From NCBI GenBank assembly GCA_022984795.1, contig JALIHJ010000026.1:124001-188000 (forward strand): a stretch of 64,000 bases of DNA. Direction: 5' to 3'. Made by a program: the position numbers and the translations under genes. A model generated the notes under the pieces. That model worked only from the letters and a program-made list of their open reading frames with translations, did not search any database and had not been told where the DNA came from. Source of the DNA: Fabrea salina (taxonomy: Eukaryota > Ciliophora > Heterotrichea > Heterotrichida > Fabreidae). Positions 36,151-44,674 of this stretch are shown here, in pieces; the stretch's first letter is position 1, and each line of letters begins with the position of its first letter.

Positions 36151-36831
36151 TTAAGATTCTGCAGTTTGTGGAAAGGCACTCATCTTTTTGAGTCTTTTAC
36201 GAGTAGCTATGTTTGAACTGGATTTGTGAAGTCTTTTCCGAGGAGGCAGAGCTTCGGTTTCACTTTGGGAATCTTCAGGACTGTAGTCTGCTTCTGGGTC
36301 ACTGACTTGCTCTTCGCCAACTTCCCAGTCCCACTCAGAACTTTCGTCACTCACAATGTGAACATCGTATTCATCCTCTTCTTCTTCAAAGTCTTCACTC
36401 GAGCACCCACTGTCAACTTCTTCGTAGACTTCTTTATTGATGCACTCAGGACAGAGCCACTCCCGCGCTGAAGAACTGTCAGGAAGGCAGCTCAGGTGGA
36501 ACTGTCTGAGGCAGTTCTCAGTGTCGCAACTCACCATAGCTTGTTGGGATCTTTCTTCGTGACAGAAGCAGCAAGTCTGGTAAGCTTCCTCTTCTGACTC
36601 TTCTTCTGAGGAGAACTCAGGGTTCTTTGCAAACACTGGAACTGACTTTAGTAGCTGTCTTTTTCTGTAATGTTTGATTGACGTAAAGGGCTTTCTGCAT
36701 GTTGGGCAGAAATTCGACAGTTTGGACCACTTGTAGATGCAGCGAAAGTGAAATGGGTGGTGGCAGTTGTCTAGTTTGCCTTCAGAGCTTAGTTTGTTCA
36801 GGCATATACCGCATACCTTTTCTTCAGACAT
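36151..36831 (-). CDS. RING plus PHD finger protein (PHRF1-like)
   Basis: 226 residues from the ATG at 36831. A RING-H2 finger is at about 6-52 (CGICLNKL, CHHPFHFRCIYKW, CPTCRKPF). A PHD finger is at about 86-132 (CCFCHEERS, CLRQFHLSCLP, WLCPEC). The C-terminal third is acidic with a basic end (PPRKRLHKSSSN, TRKRLKKM). RING followed by PHD is the PHRF1 arrangement, there linked to RNA polymerase II and ubiquitin ligation; the long Arg/Ser tail of PHRF1 is absent. Probable nuclear E3 ligase. Confidence 0.8.
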   Translation of the reverse strand: MSEEKVCGICLNKLSSEGKLDNCHHPFHFRCIYKWSKLSNFCPTCRKPFTSIKHYRKRQLLKSVPVFAKNPEFSSEEESEEEAYQTCCFCHEERSQQAMVSCDTENCLRQFHLSCLPDSSSAREWLCPECINKEVYEEVDSGCSSEDFEEEEDEYDVHIVSDESSEWDWEVGEEQVSDPEADYSPEDSQSETEALPPRKRLHKSSSNIATRKRLKKMSAFPQTAES

Positions 36832-36901
36832 TTGTAATTTATCTAATGAATCTCGCACATAAGTTTATTAAAGTAACTTAAAACTGTTTTAATATACAAA
36901 A

Positions 36902-39804
36902 ATGCCAAGAAACCAAAAGCTGAACAAGTGGGAAAAGTTGTTGGGAGAAGAAGCCCGTGAAAAAGGAAAAATCATAGAAAGGTACCCTGAGTACCTGTGT
37001 CTGGATCACAAAGACCAAGCCTTTATCCACAATGACTGTCAAGAACTAAGCAAAGTCATGCCCCTTTTCCAAGAATCCGACCTCCAAAACACGCTTGAAC
37101 TTCTGATTACTTTCCACTGCAAAGCACACAGTATGTCTTATTTTTCTGGGCTACACCAGGTCATAGCTCCTTTTTTCTTGATGCACTTTACTACAATCCG
37201 GACCTCTTATGGCGCCTTTTCTGTCTTTTTAGAAAGAATGATGCCAAGGATGTTTCATAAGAACTTACACTCTTTCCAGGTCTTCCAGAAACTGCTTATG
37301 TACCATGACCCTATTCTAAGCAGCACCCTTCAGGGAACCTTTCCCAACCACCAGTCAATCATTGAAAACTGGATTAACACTTGTCTGGCTTCTTGTCTTG
37401 AGATTTCGCAGTTACTGAACCTTTGGGAGTACTGCTTAAGAGAAAACAATCCTAGTTTCACTGTGTTTTTTGCAGTGGCTTCACTCATGAAGCACAGAGA
37501 CAAACTCATGGCAAAAAAAAGAAAACCCAAGCTAGAAATTCCAGACCTAGAAGAGTTTTACCTTGTCATGCAAGAAGCTAAAAACCTTCAGCAAGAAACA
37601 CCTAGGTGCTTTGTGAAACTCATTAAAAAACTCCTTAACAAGCCTCAGCATCCTTCGCCCTACGAAGAGTCAATCATAGAAAACTCTGTTGTCCTGCCAA
37701 TCTCAGAAAAAGAAGTAGTTCAGCCAAAAAACACAACTTTCGTGATAGACCTTAGGAAAAGCCACAAGTTCAAAAAAGGCCACTACCCAGAAGCATTCAA
37801 CATACCTTGCGACCTTGAACTTTCTACAGGTAAGTTCTAATCAGATCAGAGGAGCTTTGGACCTTGATTTCAGGTTTTGGACTATACTTCGACAGAGCAA
37901 ACCAAGAAAACTGCCACTTCGCCTTTTGCACTGACAAAAGTTTTGAAGAACACGCAAGGAAGATGTGCCTGGACCTTGTTAGAAGAGGCATTGAAAGGGT
38001 AAGTTGGGTGGCAGAAGGCTACCAAGAAAAGTACTTCTGTGGAGGTTGCAAGCGCTGCGAACTCTCTGACAAAGTAAAAGAAATCTCTTCAAACTACCCA
38101 GGACGCGAAAAACACATACTCACAGCTCTTTGGCAGTCTTTTCAAAACCACGAACTTCCCCAAAGTCCTGTAAAGTCCAATTCTGACTTGCACAAAGAGT
38201 CCCAAATCGACTTTTGCCCCAAAGAAGCCTTAAGAAGAATGTGGAAGGGCGACTTGCAAACCAGCGAAGCTTTGTTTGAAGAAAGAAAAGACACTGACCC
38301 TGTCTGTGCTGCCCACTACGCAGAAGCAGCCTTTCTAAAAACACTTTTAACGGGAAATGAGACTTGCAAAGGTGAGGTCCTTGAAAGACTTAACTACTCA
38401 GAAAGGGTTGCTGAAGGAATTGTAAGGGCTAACGAAGCAGCTAGTGCACTAGACTCAAAACCAAGCATTGCACACATTAGGTCAGCGCAGCAGTTACAGT
38501 TAGCACTTTTAGTCCAAGCAGAAGCTGTTTTACTTAAGTCAGGACACATGCTTTTCAGCAAAAAAGTAGCTTCTGGGTCAATGAACTTTAGGAAAGCCTG
38601 GAAGCTTTACCAAAGAGTCCAGCAAATAAGTGAAGCCTTATGGAAACTTAACAAAAATCAGTTTTCCAAAGAAGAACTCAAGTCCATCAAAACCATGGAA
38701 AGTGACTTAAAGAACTTTTTGGAGTTCGGAGAAGGAGTTATTTGCTTGAGTTTGAAAATGGCTCCTGAAAGTATGGGGAAACTCTCAAAAGCAGTGCTGG
38801 GGATAGAGTCTGACAAAAATAAAGGCCTGAAGTTACTATACAGCTGCATTAACTCGAGAGGACCACGGGCTCCTTTAGCACTGATATTTGTGTTGTTTTG
38901 GTTACTGATATACATTCCTGAGTTTGTGCCTGGAAAAGAAGAAAGGTACAAAGAGTCCCAAAGTTTAATAAGGTTTGCTCTTCAAGAGTTCCCTTCTAGT
39001 CCTTTTTTCATATGGCTCTCAAGTTACTTGAACCAAAAAAAAGGCAACCTGCAAAGAGCCTTTTCTGAACTGCACAAAGCTACCAGGAGTATTAAACGCT
39101 TTGAACTTCCTTTTTCGGGAAGACTTGCTTTTGAAAAGGGGTGGCTTTTGTTTCTGTGCCAAGACTGGCAAAACGCCATAAATGAGTTTGAGGTTGCAGC
39201 ACAAAATGGAGTGAATTCTTGCTTCATAATGCTGCTTCTTGGAGTGAGTTACTGCATGTCAGGGGAGTTGAGAAGTGCAGAAGCTATTTTACAGGAAGTT
39301 GAAAAAGCCACAGTAGAGTCCAACGACAAGTGGATGACTAGAAGAGCACAGTCTTTTCTCAAGAGGAGGTGGTTCCAGTTGTTTCCCTTCGAGATTATGT
39401 ACGTGAGTGACTACATTCAAGGCATGAAACTAGAGTGGTATGAAAGAGTAGACGAGTTTTTAAAGGAATTTGAGGTTCAGGAAGGTGAAGAAAAAGCACT
39501 GTTCTTGCTTCTAAGAGGAGCTATTTTGAGGAATGCAGGCAACTTAAAAGGGAGTTTGGACTGCTTAACGGAGTCTTTGGAATTAGAACCTGAAGTAACT
39601 AGTGAAATGTGGGTAGTTCCTCATGCTTACTACGAAACTGCAATGGTTTACGTGAGAAGCAGAGACTGGGAAAGTGCTTTACACTTTTTGAAAACTGCTA
39701 AGTCTCACAAAGGCAAGTTTGACTTTAGAAGAGCACTTAACTTCAAGCTGAACGCTATGCACGAATACATTAAGGAAGAACAACTTAAAGAACGCAAAAG
39801 ATAA
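36902..39804 (+). CDS. TBC domain, rhodanese and TTC39/Iml2 fusion protein
   Basis: Modelled as exons 36902-37829 and 37850-39804, 960 residues. Residues about 10-235 are a TBC (Rab-GAP-like) domain of the TBC1D23 type (YLCLDHKDQAFIHNDCQELS, SMSYFSGLHQVIAPFFLMHF). A rhodanese-like domain at about 275-380 (FVIDLRKSHKFKKGHYPEAF, continuing with FAFCTDKSFEEHARKMCLDL) follows, as in TBC1D23. Without a break the same frame continues into a TTC39/Iml2-type helical repeat region (MWKGDLQTSEALFEERKD, IRSAQQLQLALLVQAEAVLL). Rhodanese and TTC39 parts share one uninterrupted frame. The exon junction needs a 20-nt intron (see finding); otherwise two genes would be annotated. Confidence 0.7.
37830..37849 (+). 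other. Atypical intron, 20 nt (TBC-rhodanese-TTC39 gene)
   Basis: A standard-looking 15-nt intron GTAAGTTCTAATCAG (A at position 10) occupies 37830-37844 but its removal shifts the frame to a TGA. Extending to the second ATCAG, 37849, restores the frame. ATCAG is directly duplicated at 37840-37849. Confidence 0.5.
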
Positions 39805-40332
39805 TTAGATTTTAATATAGTTAGATAAGATATCGTGGTCGTGCTCAGATAAGTTAAGTGTAGGGTGTTGTTCGGGCTTTTGAACTAAGTTTTTTTTGTG
39901 GAGGTAAAACCCATAGGCGAACTGAATTATTACTGCAGTAAAAAACATAGGTAAGTAGAGTATTACTGCAACTGGAAAGGCCACTCCAACCAGTATAAGC
40001 ACCACTAGCGACATAGTGCAAGCTCCTACACTCACTACTAAACTCATTTCTGCCTTTAAGTAGCAGTACAAAAGCTTGTTTGACATGCAGAAAGTAGTGA
40101 GGAACACAACCTGTATACTCATCATAAACATGCCTAGGTAAGTACTACTCCCTGCCAAACCAATTGAAATTCCAGAGGCAATATGAGCCAAGATCCAAAT
40201 AGAAGGCACAGCTATGTTCATGGGCTTACTCAATCTGCTTATGTTTTACAAATTCCAATTGTAGTTCTCTATGTTCAAAAAACCAAAGGCTGCGTGGACA
40301 ACTACCCATACAACTACAGACTGGAAACTCAT
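39805..40332 (-). CDS. Small multi-pass membrane protein, 170 aa
   Basis: Exons 40250-40332 and 39805-40234 joined by a 15-nt intron. About five hydrophobic segments: SVVVWVVVHAAFGFL, IAVPSIWILAHIASGISIGL, YLGMFMMSIQVVFLTTF, EMSLVVSVGACTMSLVVLIL, VAFPVAVILYLPMFFTAVII. The short C-terminal tail is polar with His/Glu (EQHPTLNLSEHDHDIL). No family recognised. Its stop begins on the base after the stop of the fusion gene (39802-39804), so the two mRNAs must overlap in their 3-prime ends. Confidence 0.65.
40235..40249 (-). other. 15-nt intron (membrane protein)
   Basis: GTAAAACATAAGCAG on the minus strand, phase 2, A at position 10; unspliced reading gives TTG TAA. Splicing supplies an ATG and the first TM segment. 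Confidence 0.88.
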
Positions 40333-40337
40333 TTTTA

Positions 40338-41315
40338 TTAATCTATCCGAGGGTAAATTTTGAGTTCCAAGTTCCGGTACTCGTTTCTTTTGCGCATGCG
40401 CATTTCTTGTATCTTGGCAATAGCTTCAAGGTAAAACCGAGCTCCTATCATAGTTATGAAGGTAGGGTCGTATATTCTGAGAAAGGGGTTGTAGGACTTT
40501 TCTTCCTTAATTGTTGAAGGAATCGTTACCATGTAACGTGCTCTTCTTTTAACTATCCAAGATATTTTGCGCTTCAGTGCTTCGTTTTGTGGTTGCAAGT
40601 ACAGTGCAAACTTCATAGTGGTATCTGAGTACTCGTGGCCTGGGAACATCAGAGTTTCGTTAGGCAAAGAAATCACTTTAGAAACACTAGCGCAAGCAGA
40701 TTTGATATCTCCTTCGAAAAACGCGCCCATTCCTCCTAAAAAGAAAGTGTCTCCTGTAAATACCACAGACTGGGCTCTGTCTGATTCTATAAAAAAGCAA
40801 ACTGAGCCTTTAGTGTGGACTGGTGTGTTTATAGTTCTTATGTGCGTTTGGCCAAGGTGAATGACTTCATTGTCAGAAACAGTGTGGGTAACTTCAAAAG
40901 CTGGTTCTTCTTTGCTAGCGTAAACTTGCAAGCCAGGGTATACTTTGGACAACTTAAGTATTCCTGCTGAGTGATCCCAGTGTTTGTGAGTAAGCAGCAC
41001 TACTGAAATGGGCTTTTTGAAAAACTTGTCTGCAATAGAAGTTAAGTAGTCAGGGTCTCCAGGGTCAACTACTCCAAGGTAGCCTGTTGAAGTGTCTTGT
41101 ATGAAGTAAGAGTAGTTAGTTCTTCCTAGGGGCACTATTTTTACTTTAAACGAAGAAAAGTCCAAAACTTCTTTGTCAACTCTTGAATGCTCAATTCCTA
41201 GTTTGCTTCTTATCCTTCTTTCGTGTCTGTTTTTAATCATGCAGTTATGAAACCACCTTCCAACTCTGGAGTTGTAAATTCCATAAACACAGCTGAAGCA
41301 GCACCGAAGAGCCAT
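40338..41315 (-). CDS. Glyoxalase II-like metallo-beta-lactamase hydrolase
   Basis: 325 residues. Metal-binding motif THKHWDH (about 111-117), then PVHTKGS, FTGDTFF and PGHEY give all the ligands of the hydroxyacylglutathione hydrolase dinuclear site. The wording NYSYFIQDTSTGYLGVVDPG at the start of the fold fits HAGH/PNKD. Family reaction: S-lactoylglutathione to lactate plus glutathione in the methylglyoxal pathway. The N-terminal 50 residues are basic with no clear presequence; C-terminus is also basic. Its ATG directly follows the TAA of the carrier gene. Confidence 0.85.
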   Translation of the reverse strand: MALRCCFSCVYGIYNSRVGRWFHNCMIKNRHERRIRSKLGIEHSRVDKEVLDFSSFKVKIVPLGRTNYSYFIQDTSTGYLGVVDPGDPDYLTSIADKFFKKPISVVLLTHKHWDHSAGILKLSKVYPGLQVYASKEEPAFEVTHTVSDNEVIHLGQTHIRTINTPVHTKGSVCFFIESDRAQSVVFTGDTFFLGGMGAFFEGDIKSACASVSKVISLPNETLMFPGHEYSDTTMKFALYLQPQNEALKRKISWIVKRRARYMVTIPSTIKEEKSYNPFLRIYDPTFITMIGARFYLEAIAKIQEMRMRKRNEYRNLELKIYPRID

Positions 41316-42248
41316 TTAATCGCGAATTAACTTTTTAGCTTGGTACTTTTGGTATTCCTTACCAACAAAGTCTTTGTAAAGGTCCCAAGTGATAAACATA
41401 ACTGTGCACCAAGGACCCAGTCTTAGCCACAAAAACAAAAACCCTGAGTACAACTTAGTCACTCCTTCTTCCACTATGATCTTTTTGAAGCAATCCAAAG
41501 GACTCGTGTACCTTACTTGGGAGCCTTTAGGCTGTGTAGGGTCGGGTTTGCTTGCATTCATGTACCTTGTTTTCACTACATCTATTGGCGAACTTACACC
41601 TGCTGCTACGAACCCTGCCATAATTGAAGCCCAAAACCTAGTGGAAAGGGAATCTTCTGCAAACCCGAACTTCTGCATTAAGAAGGCTTTGGAGTTGTCG
41701 TAAGTCCCTAGTTCAGCAGCGTTAACTACCAAAGACCTGTAAACATTTGGAGAACTTCCTTTGTAAAACCCAGAAATGAACCCGTCAGTTTGCCAAGTTT
41801 TTCTGAGGCAGTCTAAGAACCCAGAGTATTTAGTTCTGCTGATGTCGTTAACTAGTCTGATCTTCGCAACGTCTAAAGGAGTCGTTATAAACGAGGACAA
41901 GCCACCACTGCCTCCACCAATAATGAACCTAGTCCAGTAACTCCCTCCACTTAGGTCGTCTCCCATCAAGTACTTGACCTTGTCGTAAATAGCTATCCTT
42001 ATGCCTGAGTAAGTGAATTGCCGAGTGGCAGCAGCAGAAATCCCTTTATAAAAACTCTTGACACCCCCCAAACTGTAAGTGTGCGAAAGCACATGCCTGA
42101 TGCTGGAGTACTGTGGCAAGCCCTGTGTTCCGCTCATTTGCATGCGGGTTTTCAGCATATCCATAGGGAAGGTACAGAACTCAGCTGTAGTGGAAGAAAT
42201 GCTTCCTCCAAGGAAAGAAAGAGTAAGAGGAAGCTGAGTGTTACTCAT
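41316..42248 (-). CDS. Mitochondrial carrier family (SLC25) protein
   Basis: 310 residues in three repeats of about 100. Each has the signature Px(D/E)xx(K/R): FPMDMLKTRM, TPLDVAKIRL and SPIDVVKTRY. Six TM helices are expected in the inner mitochondrial membrane. The wording resembles dicarboxylate/oxoglutarate carriers and uncoupling proteins (SLC25A10/A11/A7-9/A30), but the substrate-contact residues cannot be aligned by eye with confidence. The stop TAA runs directly into the ATG of the glyoxalase II-like gene. Confidence 0.92.
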   Translation of the reverse strand: MSNTQLPLTLSFLGGSISSTTAEFCTFPMDMLKTRMQMSGTQGLPQYSSIRHVLSHTYSLGGVKSFYKGISAAATRQFTYSGIRIAIYDKVKYLMGDDLSGGSYWTRFIIGGGSGGLSSFITTPLDVAKIRLVNDISRTKYSGFLDCLRKTWQTDGFISGFYKGSSPNVYRSLVVNAAELGTYDNSKAFLMQKFGFAEDSLSTRFWASIMAGFVAAGVSSPIDVVKTRYMNASKPDPTQPKGSQVRYTSPLDCFKKIIVEEGVTKLYSGFLFLWLRLGPWCTVMFITWDLYKDFVGKEYQKYQAKKLIRD

Positions 42249-42444
42249 TTTTATAAATCAAGTTTAAGCCAAAGGGTGCTTTGATGTCATATTTGGGACT
42301 TAGGTGGTGAAAAATAAAAATGAAGCGAGAAGAGTTTTAGAAGAAATAAATTTATAAAAAATTAGATTACTCACGGGGTAAGTGTAATTGATTCTCGAAG
42401 TTGACACAAATGGTTGGCATTTATAATAAAATATTGTCTTTGAA
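42249..42444. promoter_or_regulatory. Divergent intergenic region, 196 nt (largest gap in window)
   Basis: AT-rich spacer between starts at 42248 and 42445. I see no RNA gene or coding exon. TTTATAATAAAATATTG lies just before the plus-strand start. Likely promoters for both neighbours. Confidence 0.45.
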
Positions 42445-42873
42445 ATGGAATATACATTTAAGGAAACCAGCAAAGATACACTGACAGAGCCCTGCAGAGA
42501 GAGGTTTTCAGATGCAAGCACTTCTCCTGACTTCGATTTTTACGATTACTTGAATCAGGAAGGCTTCGAAGACAAGGAGTTTACAGAGACCAGTTTCCCT
42601 TTATGCTGTCTCAAAAATATGTGCGAAATTTCGATCCCTGACTTGAATAAATCATGGGATTTATTTGAGGGATCCATGACTGAACAAAAGTCCAAGTACA
42701 GTACCTTAAATACAAAGCTTGAAAACTTGCTTACACAGCTTGAATCGGAGATAGACAACGTAAACATCAGGGACGAGTGCTGTATCCAGCCCAACCCAGT
42801 AGAGCTTGGAAGTCCATGTTCATCTTTACTACGCAGAAGACGTGTAACTTTGCCCACTAAGCTGTCTTGTTAA
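42445..42873 (+). CDS. Hypothetical acidic protein, 142 aa
   Basis: Acidic N-terminal two-thirds (DFDFYDYLNQEGFEDKEFTE), a short helical part (LNTKLENLLTQLESEIDNV) and a C-terminal basic end (LLRRRRVTLPTKLSC). Seven cysteines are scattered without a clear motif. No family recognised. Confidence 0.5.
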   Translation: MEYTFKETSKDTLTEPCRERFSDASTSPDFDFYDYLNQEGFEDKEFTETSFPLCCLKNMCEISIPDLNKSWDLFEGSMTEQKSKYSTLNTKLENLLTQLESEIDNVNIRDECCIQPNPVELGSPCSSLLRRRRVTLPTKLSC

Positions 42874-42901
42874 CTAAGCAAGTAGTTAGTGTAACTTAAA
42901 A

Positions 42902-43921
42902 ATGTTGTCCTATTCTAAGTAATGCAAACTTAGGCAAGTTAAATTGGCTTTTTGCTGGCTGTGGCTTCTCATCATAATTGCCCAAATTGTAGTTTCAATA
43001 TACTTGATTGCAAAGGGTTCTTTGCACGAAGCTGAAAACACTTTGCATGACTACCAAGAAGCAAGTGCTTTTTGGAATCAAACAGGGCGGTCTGAGTTTT
43101 CTAACCTTGAAATCAAAGTTTACAGCACTGAAAGCCCTCTTAAAGTAGTGGGGCCTTTAGAGAGTTATAACTCAGAAACTAAAGCTGATCTTGAAGATTT
43201 TTACGGAAACCCTTACTTTGAAATTGAGTCTTATGAACCACTTTTTTACGAAGCTGGAGTAAAAGCAACTGAACTGCTAAAAACTAATTCTTATAAGTTC
43301 GACCTTTCAAAAAAGTTAAACTTTAGTTTAAACTTAACAAAAGAAACTTCAAGTACAATAAACTTACCCTCTATTCACGTTTTTAAGCACTTAGCCAGAA
43401 AAGGAATTACTGATAAGGCCTGTTCTGAAATTTACAAAGGGTACTTCGACTATAACTTCAAAAAATGCTTGATTAACTGGGTAAGTGCTAGGTAGAAATT
43501 GTCAGGGTTTTGTGTGCAAGTTTCCAAAAATGGAAGTTTTTGGGAGTTAAACCAAAAGTAAGTTCTAAGCAGAGTCCCTGGATGCGAAGGAACCCAGTTC
43601 GAAGTAGGAGTTTACCAACTCATAGACTCCACAGAACTGAGACACCACACAGGGCTAGAGGTTGAGCTGGAGCTAATTAGTCCCCAGGTAAGGTCCTCTG
43701 CAGACCCACTTCTTGTAGTGGTCAAGGACACCCAAGGAACTATGATGCTAGGAATATCTTCTGTAACTTCTAAGTAGGAACAACTAGTAACTACTGGAAT
43801 AATTATTCTGGTTATTTCGCTAGTTATCCTCGTTCAGCCAGTAGTTTACGTTATAAGAAAGTGTGACTGTGCCTACAGACCTGAGCTTAGGAATGCAGAC
43901 TTCCAGAATAACCAACTCTAA
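42902..43921 (+). CDS. Two-TM protein with four introns, 319 aa
   Basis: Exons 42902-42918, 42934-43480, 43496-43557, 43573-43762 and 43778-43921. TM1 at about 10-30 (WLWLLIIIAQIVVSIYLI) and TM2 at about 275-297 (GIIILVISLVILVQPVVYVI) enclose an extracytoplasmic part of about 240 residues with several cysteines (KACSEIYKGY, FKKCLINW, SGFCVQV, VPGCEGTQFE) and N-glycosylation-type sites. The cytoplasmic tail is short with CDC. I recognise no family; the layout resembles CDC50-like or TMEM proteins but no motif supports that. It alone carries a quarter of the introns found. Confidence 0.7.
42919..42933 (+). other. 15-nt intron 1 (two-TM protein)
   Basis: GTAATGCAAACTTAG, phase 2, A at position 10. 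Exon 1 codes only MLSYS plus a split Lys. Confidence 0.87.
43481..43495 (+). other. 15-nt intron 2 (two-TM protein)
   Basis: GTAAGTGCTAGGTAG, phase 0, A at position 10, terminal in-frame TAG. Confidence 0.87.
43558..43572 (+). other. 15-nt intron 3 (two-TM protein)
   Basis: GTAAGTTCTAAGCAG, phase 2, A at position 10; the unspliced frame meets TAA. Confidence 0.87.
43763..43777 (+). other. 15-nt intron 4 (two-TM protein)
   Basis: GTAACTTCTAAGTAG, phase 0, A at position 10, terminal in-frame TAG. Splicing leads straight into TM2. Confidence 0.87.
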
Positions 43922-44002
43922 TTTATTATTATTAGAAGTTAATTACTGCAAAGATTTTCTATAATTCTTATCTTTGAACCATATTAAGAAACTTATCACT
44001 AA

Positions 44003-44650
44003 ATGGAACACTTGAAATACCAATTTAATGAAGGTATTGCAAGATCCCGCAATAACTCAAAGTACTCTTCAGAGCTAAGACACCGCCCAACTGAAGATTA
44101 TAGCTTAATTTCAGACAACACTCCTAAAAAACCCCTAGACATTCCACGCAGCAATTTTAAACGCAACTATAAGCTAGCACCTATAAAGTCCTCCACTAAA
44201 ACTTCTCCTTACGGCAGACGGCAAACCTTCAATCCAGGGAAATTCAACAACCCCTCAAAAGGAAACTTGCCTGGCAAACCTATCAAGATCAAAATGCCTA
44301 GTGTAGCCCAACCTAGACAACGCAAGCCAGAGTTTTTGAGTGGTCTGAATGAACTAGCTCAAGAAATGAACAGTATAGTCCAAAACATGCCTCAAAACAG
44401 AAAGCTTTGCAAGTCCGTGCTCCAAAAAAGGAACTCTAAAAAGCTCAAATCCAAAAACAACATGTCCTTTGACGTAGTCAGTAACAGAGACGCCGGAAGC
44501 TCCTTAAGGAAGGTTAGAGAAAAGTCCAAAGAAAAGTTATCTAAAAACATCTCTAATATGCACCAATTTTTCACTAACTTCCACAAGCAAACAAGAGTCT
44601 TGTTAAAAAAACTTGAGGTAAATGTACTTGGTGAAGACCAACTTAAGTAA
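44003..44650 (+). CDS. Hypothetical basic protein, 215 aa
   Basis: Basic, Asn/Ser/Lys-rich and mostly disordered (KPLDIPRSNFKRNYKLAPIK, GRRQTFNPGKFNNPSKGN). Residues 110-130 (LSGLNELAQEMNSIVQNM) and the C-terminal 45 residues (SKNISNMHQFFTNFHKQ, LLKKLEVNVLG) look helical. No family recognised. Confidence 0.55.
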   Translation: MEHLKYQFNEGIARSRNNSKYSSELRHRPTEDYSLISDNTPKKPLDIPRSNFKRNYKLAPIKSSTKTSPYGRRQTFNPGKFNNPSKGNLPGKPIKIKMPSVAQPRQRKPEFLSGLNELAQEMNSIVQNMPQNRKLCKSVLQKRNSKKLKSKNNMSFDVVSNRDAGSSLRKVREKSKEKLSKNISNMHQFFTNFHKQTRVLLKKLEVNVLGEDQLK

Positions 44651-44674
44651 GTAGTTTTCCAATAACTAGAAAAA

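Noticed and set aside
37999-38016. GTAAGTTGGGTGGCAG as a 16-nt intron in the rhodanese region
   Set aside because: Removing it puts the upstream exon in a frame with a TGA, and the unspliced reading is a good rhodanese sequence.
40338-42248. Operon linking the carrier and glyoxalase II genes
   Set aside because: Zero spacing is typical of this window in every orientation and the two functions give no strong pathway link.
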